Assembly: GCF_033110965.1 (NCBI RefSeq)
Contig: NZ_CP137003.1
Span: 2,170,001-2,234,000, forward strand
Reading direction: 5' to 3'
From: Raineyella sp. LH-20
Lineage (GTDB): Bacteria; Actinomycetota; Actinomycetes; Propionibacteriales; Propionibacteriaceae
Length of the DNA: 64,000 nt
The position numbers were made by a program, and so were the translations under genes. This document shows positions 52,816 through 60,738 of the stretch, in pieces. Within the stretch, counting starts at the first letter, position 1, and every line of letters starts with the position of its first letter. The notes beneath the pieces are model-generated. The model ran no database searches and was not told the origin of the DNA. It saw nothing but the letters and a program-made list of their open reading frames with translations.

Positions 52816-53469
52816 ATGGATGCGCTTCGTCCGTTGGAGCTGTCGACCTGGTCGCGTCGGGAGTACTTCGAGCACTATCGACACCGAGTCCCCTGCACGT
52901 ACGCCCTGACGGTCGACCTGGACGTCACCAGCATGGTGACGGCGCTGCGTGCGACGCGCCGGAAGACCTACATCGCACAGGTCTGGGCGCTCGCTTGGGT
53001 CGTGAACCAGCATGACGAGTTCCGGATGGGGCTGACGGAGCAGGGCGCCCCGGGCGTGTGGGACACCGTCCATCCGGCCTTCACCGTGTTCAATCCGGAC
53101 CGTGAGTCGTTCGCCAGCGTGTGGACGCCGTTCGACGCAGACTTCGCCGCCTTCCATGAGCGTGCTGCCCAGGTGCTGGCGACTTACCGTACGGCGACGT
53201 CGCTGTTCCCCCAGGAGGACGTCCCGCCCAACGTCTTCGACATTTCGAGCCTGCCGTGGATCTCGTTCACCGGGTTCTCGCTCCACATCAAGAACGTCTG
53301 GGACCACTTCCTTCCGATCTTCACGCTCGGCAAGTACACCACGCACGGCGATCGGACTCTGCTGCCGCTGTCCGTCCAGGTCAACCACGCCGCGGCAGAC
53401 GGATTCCACACCGCCCGACTCGTCCAAGAACTCCAGACACTGCTCAGCCGGCCGAGCTGGATCACCTGA
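52816..53469 (+). CDS. Chloramphenicol acetyltransferase family (type A CAT-like) protein
   Basis: A 217-residue protein, the normal length of type A CAT subunits, which form acetyl-CoA-dependent trimers. The active-site signature is QVNHAAADGFH, with H191 and D195 in the places of catalytic H195 and structural D199; LPWISFTGF, close to the CAT substrate-pocket strand, is also present. The first histidine of the usual HHAVCDG is replaced by asparagine, and Cys by Ala. Many chromosomal CAT-like proteins do not acetylate chloramphenicol, so resistance should not be assumed. GAGAAT lies six bases before the ATG. It has no functional link to its neighbours and may have been acquired. Confidence 0.85.
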   Translation: MDALRPLELSTWSRREYFEHYRHRVPCTYALTVDLDVTSMVTALRATRRKTYIAQVWALAWVVNQHDEFRMGLTEQGAPGVWDTVHPAFTVFNPDRESFASVWTPFDADFAAFHERAAQVLATYRTATSLFPQEDVPPNVFDISSLPWISFTGFSLHIKNVWDHFLPIFTLGKYTTHGDRTLLPLSVQVNHAAADGFHTARLVQELQTLLSRPSWIT

Positions 53470-53531
53470 CATCGGGTGCGGGGTGCGGTGCCAGGCGGGA
53501 GGCGTTGCGGATGGTCCCCATCTTGACTGAA

Positions 53532-53547
53532 TCGAACACTCGTTCGA
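53532..53547 (+). promoter_or_regulatory. LexA operator (SOS box)
   Basis: TCGAACACTCGTTCGA is a perfect palindromic match to the actinobacterial/Gram-positive LexA consensus (CGAAC-N4-GTTCG with flanking T/A). It ends ten bases before the imuA' start codon, where LexA would block transcription of the imuA'-imuB-dnaE2 operon until DNA damage. Confidence 0.95.
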
Positions 53548-53557
53548 TCATGGAGGG

Positions 53558-54253
53558 GTGTCCTCCCGTGCCGCGACCGCAGCCTCGCCGTCCCCGGAGC
53601 TGATCCGTCAGCTGCGGGCGCGGACGGACGCCGCCGTCGACCGGGCCCCGCAGCGGGTGTTCGCCGTGCCCTCAGGGCTCAGTGGGCTGCTGCCCGACGC
53701 GGGACTGCGGTCGGGCTCGGCCTACACCCTGGACACCGCCGGCGCCCTGTTGTTCGCCCTGCTGGCCGAGCCGTCCCGGGCCGGTGCCTGGTGCGGGCTG
53801 GTGGGCCTGCCGGAGGTGGGGGCGGAGGCGGCCGCCCAGGCCGGTGTGGTGCTGGACCGGCTCGCCCTGGTGCCCCGGCCGGGGGACCGATGGCTGGCAG
53901 TGGTCGCCGCGCTGGCCGAGGTGATGGGCGTGATCGCCGTACGTCCCGGCGGCGCGGTGCGTCCGGCGGACGCCGCCCGGCTGGCGGCACGTCTGTGGGA
54001 CCGGGAGGCGACGCTGCTGGTGGTCGGGGAGTGGCCGCGGGCCGAAGCGTCGCTGCGGGTGGAGGCACCGCACTGGTCCGGCGTGGGTGCCGGTCACGGC
54101 TACCTGACCGGGCGGGAGGTGAGCCTGACCGTCACCTCCCGGCGGGTCCCCCGGCCGCGGAGCGTACGGCTGCTGCTGCCCGGCCCCGACGGCCGACTGG
54201 ACACGGTGGTGCCGCCGGCCACCGCAGTCGGGCGGCTGAAGGCGGTGGGGTGA
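53558..54253 (+). CDS. imuA': ImuA' accessory protein of the mutagenic polymerase complex
   Basis: A 231-residue RecA-fold-related protein lacking the N-terminal RecA domain, like actinobacterial ImuA'. It has PSPELIRQLRARTD at the start, a glycine-rich region (GLSGLLPDAGLRSGSAYTLD), and strands ending in GLVGLPEVGAEAAAQAGVVLDRLALVP and LLVVGEWP. No intact Walker A is seen, as expected for this subgroup. It recruits ImuB and DnaE2 at damaged DNA. It begins with GTG at 53558, directly after a perfect SOS box, and its stop overlaps the imuB ATG (TGATG). The assignment rests on both sequence character and operon context. Confidence 0.86.
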   Translation: MSSRAATAASPSPELIRQLRARTDAAVDRAPQRVFAVPSGLSGLLPDAGLRSGSAYTLDTAGALLFALLAEPSRAGAWCGLVGLPEVGAEAAAQAGVVLDRLALVPRPGDRWLAVVAALAEVMGVIAVRPGGAVRPADAARLAARLWDREATLLVVGEWPRAEASLRVEAPHWSGVGAGHGYLTGREVSLTVTSRRVPRPRSVRLLLPGPDGRLDTVVPPATAVGRLKAVG

Positions 54254-55983
54254 TGGCCGTGACGCGTTCGGGGCAGCCAGCGGCTGGACCTTCGGGGCGG
54301 CTGGTGACCGGGGTCCCCCCGGTGCGTTGTGGTGTGCTGTGGTTCCCCGAATGGCCGGTGACTGCGTGGGCCCAGGCCGAGGGCGGCGGTGTCAAGGGCG
54401 GCGGTGTCAAGGGCGGCGGTGTCAAGGGAGGTGGGGTCAAGGGAGGTGGGGTCAAGGGAGGTGGGGTCGAGCGAAACGGTGCCGACGCCCCGGTCGCCGT
54501 GGTGGAGGCCAACCGGGTGGTCTCCTGCTCCGCGGCCGCCCAGGCCGAGGGCGTCCGCCGGGGCCAGCGGCGTCGGGAGGCCCAGGCCTGCTGCCCGACG
54601 CTGCGGGTGGTGGCGGCCGACGTCGACCGGGACCATCGGCTGTTCGCGCCGCTGCTGGACCTGCTGGAACAGGTCAGTCCCGGCGTCCAGGTGATCCGTC
54701 CGGGGCTGGTGACGCTGCGGATGCGTGGCCCGGCCCGGTACTACGGCGGTGAGCAGCCGGCGGCGGCCGCCCTGTTGGCTGCGATGGACGGCGCCGGGGT
54801 GACCGGGGTGCGGGCCGGTGTCGCCGACGGGATGTTCACCGCCGAGCAGGCCGCTTACGAGTCGGCCCCGCGCGGCCCCGCGGCCGAGCCGACCCGGGGC
54901 GGCGCGGGCGAGCCCGGGCCGATCTGCATCGTGCCCCCGGGGGCGGCGGCCGAGTTCCTGGCGCCGCTGCCGGTGAACCGGCTCGGCGACGCCGAACTGG
55001 CCGAGTTGCTGCCGAAGCTCGGCATCCGGCGACTGGGAGAGTTCGCCGCCCTGGAGGTCCGGACGGTGCGGGATCGCTTCGGCGAGCGGGGCGTACGGCT
55101 GCACGCCCTCGCCGGTGGCGGGGACTCCCGCATCGTGCAGCCCCGCACCCCGCCGCCGGTGCTGACTCGTACGGTCGAGTTCTCCCCTCCGTTAGAACTG
55201 GTCGACCAGGTCGCCTTCGCCGTCCGGGCGGGCGCCGAGGACTTCGTCGCCGGACTGGCGGAGCACCAGCTGGTGTGCACCGAGCTGAGGGTGGAACTGA
55301 CGGCCGAGGAAGGCGAGCGGGCCGAGCGGGTGTGGGTGCATCCCGCGGCGTTCGACCCGGCGGCCGTGGTCGACCGAGTGCGCTGGCAGCTGCAGGCCGC
55401 CGCAGGGAGCCGGATCACCAGCCGGGTGATGCGGGTCCGGCTCGAACCGGTCGCGGTGGACGACAGCGCCCACCACGCACCGGGGCTGTTCGGCACCGGT
55501 CCGGACGAACGGGTGCACCACGCGCTGTCCCGGGTGCAGGCGATGCTGGGGGCGGACGGCGTGGTCACCGCGGTGATCGGTGGTGGTCGGCGGCTGGCCG
55601 AGCGCCAGGTGTCCGTCCCGTGGGGGGACCGCGCGATGCTGCCCCTGCCGGCGGATCGGCCCTGGCCGGGGCATCTGCCGGCCCCGCTGCCGGCGACCGT
55701 GTTCGAGGAACTGCCGGGCGTGATCGTCCTCGCCGCCGACGGCTCCGGGGTCGGGGTGGACGGACGTGGTGCCGTCTCGGCTCCGCCCGCCGTGCTGGTC
55801 GAGGGCGGTCGGCGGCGGCCGATCGTCGCCTGGGCCGGCCCGTGGCCGCTGGACGAGCACAGCTGGGACCCCGTCCGTCGGCACCGGGCCCACCGGTTCC
55901 AGGTGGTCGACGACGCCCAGATCGCCTGGCTGCTGGTGTGCGACGACGACGGCGGCTGGTGGGCCGAGGGGAGGTACGACTGA
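54253..55983 (+). CDS. imuB: ImuB, catalytically inactive Y-family polymerase adaptor
   Basis: A 576-residue Y-family polymerase homologue that bridges DnaE2 to the sliding clamp. The palm strand reads CGVLWFPEWPV where active Pol IV has catalytic aspartates, and RPGLVTLRMRGPARYYGG replaces the second acidic motif, so it is non-catalytic, as known for ImuB. VVEANRVVSCSAAAQAEGVRRGQRRREAQACCP is the family signature. Between the first two palm strands, residues 44-73 are a run of six GGGVK-type pentapeptides encoded by a 15-base tandem repeat; homologues have only a short loop there. It overlaps imuA' upstream and dnaE2 downstream (TGATG at both ends). Confidence 0.92.
   Translation: MAVTRSGQPAAGPSGRLVTGVPPVRCGVLWFPEWPVTAWAQAEGGGVKGGGVKGGGVKGGGVKGGGVKGGGVERNGADAPVAVVEANRVVSCSAAAQAEGVRRGQRRREAQACCPTLRVVAADVDRDHRLFAPLLDLLEQVSPGVQVIRPGLVTLRMRGPARYYGGEQPAAAALLAAMDGAGVTGVRAGVADGMFTAEQAAYESAPRGPAAEPTRGGAGEPGPICIVPPGAAAEFLAPLPVNRLGDAELAELLPKLGIRRLGEFAALEVRTVRDRFGERGVRLHALAGGGDSRIVQPRTPPPVLTRTVEFSPPLELVDQVAFAVRAGAEDFVAGLAEHQLVCTELRVELTAEEGERAERVWVHPAAFDPAAVVDRVRWQLQAAAGSRITSRVMRVRLEPVAVDDSAHHAPGLFGTGPDERVHHALSRVQAMLGADGVVTAVIGGGRRLAERQVSVPWGDRAMLPLPADRPWPGHLPAPLPATVFEELPGVIVLAADGSGVGVDGRGAVSAPPAVLVEGGRRRPIVAWAGPWPLDEHSWDPVRRHRAHRFQVVDDAQIAWLLVCDDDGGWWAEGRYD
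54382..54471. repeat. In-frame tandem repeat, 15-base unit, six copies, inside imuB
   Basis: Three copies of GGCGGCGGTGTCAAG (54382, 54397, 54412) are followed by three of GGAGGTGGGGTCAAG type (54427, 54442, 54457, the last ending GTCGAG). Two sub-families in block order suggest at least two separate expansion events. The encoded GGGVK pentapeptides make a flexible, basic loop. Confidence 0.97.
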
Positions 55984-58900
55984 TGGGCTTCCACAACCCG
56001 CCGATGCCCTGGGCCGACCTCGAACGTACGCTCAGCGACCGCCCGTTCCCGCCGACCGGGATCGACGTCCCCTACTCCCGCAAACGCGGCCGCTACCGCC
56101 CGCCGCCGGTCGACCGGCCGACGGACCCGGTGCCGTACGCGGAACTCCACGCGCATTCGTCCTTCTCCTTCCTCGACGGCGCCTCCGCACCGGCCGATCT
56201 GGTCGTCGAGGCCGAACGGCTCGGGCTGTCCGCGCTGGCCCTCACCGACCACGACGGGCTCTACGGGATCACCCGGTTCGCCGAGGCCGCCGAACCCACC
56301 AAGGTGAGGACCGTCTTCGGCGCCGAGCTGTCCCTGGAACTGACCGCGCCCCAGAACGGTCGGCCCGATCCGGAGGGCAGCCACCTGTTGGTGCTGGCCG
56401 CCGGCGAGGAGGGCTACCACCGGCTGGCCCGGGCGATCACCCATGCCCAGCTCACCGGCGCCGAGAAGGGACGACCGGTCTACGACCCGACGGAGCTCGC
56501 GGACGCCGCCGACGGGCACTGGACGGTGCTGACCGGCTGCCGCAAGGGAGCGGTCCGCCAAGGACTGCGTACCGGTGGGGCCGTGGCGGCCGGACGAGAA
56601 CTGGACGCCCTGGTCGACCTCTTCGGCCGTGAGCGGGTGTACGTGGAGCTGACCGACCACGGCCACCCGCTGGACTCGACCGACAACGACGCGCTGGCCG
56701 CGCTCGCCGCCGACCGTGGGCTGCCCACCCTGGCGACCGGGAACGTGCACTACGCCACCCCCGCGCAGCACCGGCTCGCGCAGACCGTCGCGGCGATCCG
56801 GGCGAACCGGAGCCTGGACGACCTGGACGGCTGGCTGCCGGCCGCCGGGACGGCCTTCCTGCGCTCGGGGGCGGAGATGAACCGGCTGTTCGCCCGCTAC
56901 CCGGGGGCGGTGGAGCGCACCGTGGAGCTCGCCGACGAGCTGGCGTTCCCGCTGCGACGGGCCAAGCCGGCGTTGCCGAGGCAGGAGGTGCCGGAGGGCC
57001 ACACCCAGATGTCGTGGCTGCGGGAACTGGTCCACCGGGCGATCCCGGAGCGTTATCCACGGCTGGACGATGCCGGCCGGGCGCGGATCGAGCGGGAACT
57101 GGCGGTGATCGAAGCGAAGGACTTCCCCGGCTACTTCCTGATCGTGCACGACATCGTCGCCGAGGCCCACCGCCGGGGCATCCTGTGCCAGGGCCGGGGA
57201 TCGGCCGCCAACTCCGCGGTCTGCTACCTGCTGGGCATCACCGCGGTGGACTCCATCAGGTACGACCTGCCCTTCGAACGCTTCCTGTCGGCACTGCGGG
57301 ACGAGGAACCCGACATCGACGTGGACTTCGACTCCGACCGTCGCGAGGAGATCATCCAGTGGGTGTTCGACCGCTACGGGCGCGAGCGCGCCGCCCAGGT
57401 CTGCAACGTCATCCAGTACCGGCCGAAGAACGCGATCCGGGACGTCGCCAAGGCTCTCGGCTACTCGCCCGGCCAGCAGGACGCCTTCGCCCGCCAGGCC
57501 GACCATTGGTCGCTGCCCGGACAACCGGGACAACAGGGGTCCCCGGGACAACAGGGACGGTCGGCGTCCCCCGGACAGCCAGGACGGTCGAGGGGCTCGG
57601 ACGCGTCCGCCGAGCAGTCGTCCGGCGTCCCGCAGAGCGTGCTCGACCTGGCCGACCAGCTGCTGAAGGCCCCCCGGCACCTGGGCATCCACTCCGCCGG
57701 AATGGTGCTCACCGAGCGCCCGGTGGGGGAAGTGGTGCCGATCGAGCACGCCCGGATGCCCGGTCGGACGGTGATCCAGTGGGACAAGGACGACGCCGCA
57801 TGGATGGGGCTGGTGAAGTTCGACCTGCTCGGCCTGGGCATGCTCGCCGCCTTGCAGCACTCCTTCACACTCATCCGCGACGGCACCGGTGAGGACTGGG
57901 GGCTGGCGAGCATCCCCAAGGAGGAGCAGGAGGTCTACGACATGCTCTGCCGGGCCGACGCCATCGGGGTGTTCCAGGTGGAGTCCCGTGCCCAGATGGG
58001 GCTGCTGCCCCGGCTACGACCCCGCCGGTTCTACGACCTGGTGATCGAGATCGCCCTGATCCGGCCCGGGCCGATCCAGGGTGGGGCGGTGCACCCGTTC
58101 GTCCGCCGCAAGCTCGGCCAGGAGCCGGTCACGTACGCCCATCCGAAGCTCGAGCCGGTGCTGAAGCGCACCCTCGGCGTGCCGATCTTCCAGGAGCAGC
58201 TGATGCAGATGGCGATGGCGGTCGGGGAGTGTAGCGGTGAGGACGCCGACCTGCTGCGCCGGGCGATGGGCTCCAAGCGGGGGATCGAGCGGATCGACTC
58301 CCTGAAGAAGAAGCTCTACGACGGGATGGCCGGCAACGGCTTGGTCGGTCCGGCCGCCGATCATCTCTACGCCCAGATCCAGGCGTTCGCGAACTTCGGC
58401 TTCGCCGAGTCGCACTCGTTGAGCTTCGCGCTGTTGGTGTACGCCAGCTCCTGGCTCAAACTGCACTACCCGGCCGCCTTCCTGGCCGGGCTGCTGCGGG
58501 CCCAGCCGATGGGGTTCTACTCGCCGGCCACGCTGACCGCCGACGCCCGCCGCCACGGGGTGGAGGTTCGGCGGCCCGATCTGCGGTGCTCGGGGGTGGA
58601 CGCCGGGCTGGAGCCGCTGGATCCGGGCCCGCTCGACCCGGCCCCGCTCGATCCGGGCCCGCTCGACCCGGGCCCACTCGATCCGGGCCCACCCCAGGGT
58701 CGTCGTGCCCCCACCGGCCTCGACTCCTGCCTCGACCCCGAGCAACCACCGGTGGGGGAGTACGACCCGGCCGCCCCCGACACCGGTGCGGAGCACCGCC
58801 GGGACGGCAACCTCGCCGTACGCCTCGGCCTGGCGGGGGTCCGCGGGATCGGCCGGACGGTGGCCGGTCGCATCGTCGCCGCCCGCGACGCCGACGGGCC

Positions 58901-59516
58901 GTACGCTTCCCTGGAAGACCTCACCCGCCGGGCCGGCCTGACCGAGGAACAGCTGTCCGCGCTGGCCACCGCCGGGGCCTTCGACGGTCTCGGCCTGACC
59001 CGTCGGCAGGCGCTGTGGCGGGCCGGCACCGCCGCGCTGGACCAGGCCGGGACACTGCCGGGCCTGGTCACACCGCTGCAGCCACCGCTGTTCGGGCCCC
59101 CGACCGGCCTCGAGACGCTCGCCGACGACCTGTGGGCGACCGGGATCTCGACCACCGACCACCTGCTCGCCCATCTGCGGGCGCGTCTCGACGAGCAGGG
59201 CGTACTGACCTCGGCCGCGGCGCGGGCCGCCGAGGCCGGTCGACGGGTGCGGGTCGCGGGGTTGGTCACCCACCGGCAACGGCCGTCCAGCGCCTCGGGA
59301 ATCACCTTCGTCAACCTCGAGGACGAGCACGGCATGGTCAACGTCATCTGCTCGGCCGGGGTCTGGACCCGCTACCGCCGGCTGATCCGTGAGGCCCGGG
59401 GACTGATCGTCCGCGGCATCCTCGAACGGTCGGCCGAAGGTGTCACCAACCTGGTCGCCGACCATGTCGAGCCGCTGCCGGTCACCGTCCGCCACACCTC
59501 GCGCGACTTCCACTGA
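55983..59516 (+). CDS. dnaE2: Error-prone DNA polymerase III alpha, DnaE2
   Basis: A 1177-residue C-family polymerase for translesion synthesis. The PHP domain begins at AELHAHSSFSFLDGAS (about residue 55), the catalytic aspartates are in PDIDVDFDSD (residues 443-452), and an OB-fold (VRVAGLVTHRQRPSSASGIT) lies near the end. The short MGFHNPPMPWADLERTLS start is typical of actinobacterial DnaE2. Two low-complexity insertions interrupt it: a Gly/Gln/Pro/Ser-rich stretch at about residues 512-550, between the conserved FARQ and LGIHSAGM segments, and five LDPGP pentapeptides at 879-903. It is last in the SOS-controlled operon; its ATG overlaps the imuB stop. Confidence 0.95.
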   Translation: MGFHNPPMPWADLERTLSDRPFPPTGIDVPYSRKRGRYRPPPVDRPTDPVPYAELHAHSSFSFLDGASAPADLVVEAERLGLSALALTDHDGLYGITRFAEAAEPTKVRTVFGAELSLELTAPQNGRPDPEGSHLLVLAAGEEGYHRLARAITHAQLTGAEKGRPVYDPTELADAADGHWTVLTGCRKGAVRQGLRTGGAVAAGRELDALVDLFGRERVYVELTDHGHPLDSTDNDALAALAADRGLPTLATGNVHYATPAQHRLAQTVAAIRANRSLDDLDGWLPAAGTAFLRSGAEMNRLFARYPGAVERTVELADELAFPLRRAKPALPRQEVPEGHTQMSWLRELVHRAIPERYPRLDDAGRARIERELAVIEAKDFPGYFLIVHDIVAEAHRRGILCQGRGSAANSAVCYLLGITAVDSIRYDLPFERFLSALRDEEPDIDVDFDSDRREEIIQWVFDRYGRERAAQVCNVIQYRPKNAIRDVAKALGYSPGQQDAFARQADHWSLPGQPGQQGSPGQQGRSASPGQPGRSRGSDASAEQSSGVPQSVLDLADQLLKAPRHLGIHSAGMVLTERPVGEVVPIEHARMPGRTVIQWDKDDAAWMGLVKFDLLGLGMLAALQHSFTLIRDGTGEDWGLASIPKEEQEVYDMLCRADAIGVFQVESRAQMGLLPRLRPRRFYDLVIEIALIRPGPIQGGAVHPFVRRKLGQEPVTYAHPKLEPVLKRTLGVPIFQEQLMQMAMAVGECSGEDADLLRRAMGSKRGIERIDSLKKKLYDGMAGNGLVGPAADHLYAQIQAFANFGFAESHSLSFALLVYASSWLKLHYPAAFLAGLLRAQPMGFYSPATLTADARRHGVEVRRPDLRCSGVDAGLEPLDPGPLDPAPLDPGPLDPGPLDPGPPQGRRAPTGLDSCLDPEQPPVGEYDPAAPDTGAEHRRDGNLAVRLGLAGVRGIGRTVAGRIVAARDADGPYASLEDLTRRAGLTEEQLSALATAGAFDGLGLTRRQALWRAGTAALDQAGTLPGLVTPLQPPLFGPPTGLETLADDLWATGISTTDHLLAHLRARLDEQGVLTSAAARAAEAGRRVRVAGLVTHRQRPSSASGITFVNLEDEHGMVNVICSAGVWTRYRRLIREARGLIVRGILERSAEGVTNLVADHVEPLPVTVRHTSRDFH
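57516..57592. repeat. Irregular in-frame repeat inside dnaE2 (PGQ-rich)
   Basis: CCGGGACAACAGGG-like elements and longer CCCCGGACAGCCAGGACGG-like variants recur with 9- and 12-base offsets. They encode PGQPGQQGSPGQQG, followed by a Ser/Arg/Gly-rich extension. The region reads like a short collagen-type stretch placed in the polymerase. Confidence 0.8.
58617..58691. repeat. In-frame tandem repeat, 15-base unit, five copies, inside dnaE2
   Basis: CTCGATCCGGGCCCG and CTCGACCCGG-type variants alternate at 58617, 58632, 58647, 58662 and 58677, giving LDPGP or LDPAP pentapeptides. The alternation of GAT and GAC copies suggests duplication of a 30-base pair of units. Confidence 0.95.
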
Positions 59517-59584
59517 CGGCGCCGGGCGGATCACCGGGCGGCTCGGTCACCGACGTCCGGGCCCCGCCTCGAGGCCCCGCCGTC

Positions 59585-60736
59585 TCACAACCAGTTGTTG
59601 CGCCGGAACAGCACGAACAGGGTGCCCATCAGGGCGATGATGACGCCCCAGAGGATGAAATAGCCGTACACGTAGTGCAGTTCCGGCATGTTGTCGAAGT
59701 TCATCCCGTAGATGCCGGCGATCAGGGTGGGCACCGCAGCGATGGCGACGAAGGCCGAGATCTTGCGCATGTCCTCGTTCTGGCCCACCGACAGCCGGTT
59801 GAGCGAGGCGGCGAGGATGGTGGACAGCACTTCGTCGTACGACTGGATCGCTTCACGAGCCTCGGTGTGGTGGTCGGCGACCTCACGGAAGTACGCCTGC
59901 GCCTCCGGCGGGATCGCCCGGTACGGCCGGGTGGCCAGGTTGTGCAGTGGCACGCCGAGCGGCGCGACCGCCCGCTTGAACTCGATCAGCTCACGCTTGA
60001 TCTGGTAGATCTGCTCCACCTCATGGGCCCCCTCCGAGGAGAAGACCGCCGCCTCCACCTCGTCGACGTCGTCCTCGAAGTCGCCGACGACCTGCTGGTA
60101 GTCGTCCACGACGGTGTCGAGCACGCCGTAGAGCACCGAGGCCGGGCCGTGCAGCAGCCGATCCGGGTGCTTCTCCATGGACTTCCGCAGCCTCTTCAGC
60201 GAGGTCTGTGACCCACGCCGTACGGTCATCACGAAGCCGGTGCCGACGAAGACCATGATCTGACCGGTGGTGACGATCTCCGAGGTCTCCGGGCGTTCCC
60301 GCTGCGGCACGTACGCCACCGTGGAGACCACCAGGAACAGGGTCCGGCCGAACTGCTCCAGCTTGGACCGGGTGTGGCCCTCGACCGCGTCCTCGATGGC
60401 CAGCGGGTGCAGGTTGAACCGGCGGGCGAGCCCTGCCATGTCCTCGTCGTCGGGGTCGTGCAGGCCGAGCCAGACGAACCCCTCGTCGGCCAGGGCGTGC
60501 GCGGTGGCCTCCGCCAGGCTCTCGCAGTCCTGTCGGGTGCCGTCGACGTACCAGCCCCAGTTCACCACCGAGTCCGGGATCTCCTGCGGGAAGTCGACGC
60601 CGTCCCAGTCGCCGCGCCGGCGTTCCGGGAGCGTACGGGGCGGGTCCATCGGTCCCGGGGACGGCAGGCCGGGGGCCATCGGAGGGCGCTGGCCCGGGGC
60701 GACCGGGCGGCGGACGGGGAACAACGACCAGGTCAT
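59585..60736 (-). CDS. corA: CorA-family magnesium/cobalt transporter
   Basis: A 383-residue CorA with the canonical pore motif G344-M345-N346 (IYGMNFDNMPEL) between two C-terminal membrane helices. The cytoplasmic domain has the usual DGFVWLGLHDPDDEDM and LHPLAIEDAVEG segments and a long stalk helix. It moves Mg2+ down its electrochemical gradient. The N-terminus carries an extra Pro-rich stretch of about 45 residues. GGAGGG lies six bases before the ATG, which starts two bases after the stop of the aminopeptidase gene, so the two form an operon. It corresponds to Rv1239c in the mycobacterial order. Confidence 0.96.
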   Translation of the reverse strand: MTWSLFPVRRPVAPGQRPPMAPGLPSPGPMDPPRTLPERRRGDWDGVDFPQEIPDSVVNWGWYVDGTRQDCESLAEATAHALADEGFVWLGLHDPDDEDMAGLARRFNLHPLAIEDAVEGHTRSKLEQFGRTLFLVVSTVAYVPQRERPETSEIVTTGQIMVFVGTGFVMTVRRGSQTSLKRLRKSMEKHPDRLLHGPASVLYGVLDTVVDDYQQVVGDFEDDVDEVEAAVFSSEGAHEVEQIYQIKRELIEFKRAVAPLGVPLHNLATRPYRAIPPEAQAYFREVADHHTEAREAIQSYDEVLSTILAASLNRLSVGQNEDMRKISAFVAIAAVPTLIAGIYGMNFDNMPELHYVYGYFILWGVIIALMGTLFVLFRRNNWL

Positions 60737-60738
60737 CT

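Noticed and set aside
53791-54252. Upstream extension of imuB into the imuA' gene
   Set aside because: The longer frame lies wholly within imuA' in another reading frame and has Gly/Arg-rich sequence; the ATG overlapping the imuA' stop is the natural start.
54855-57860. A 1001-codon open frame on the minus strand opposite imuB and dnaE2
   Set aside because: It has only low-complexity Arg/Gly/Val composition and covers two well-identified genes; long antisense frames are expected at about 70 percent GC.
59517-59584. Terminator between dnaE2 and corA
   Set aside because: GC-rich direct repeats occur, but I could not pair a stem of useful length with a short loop.
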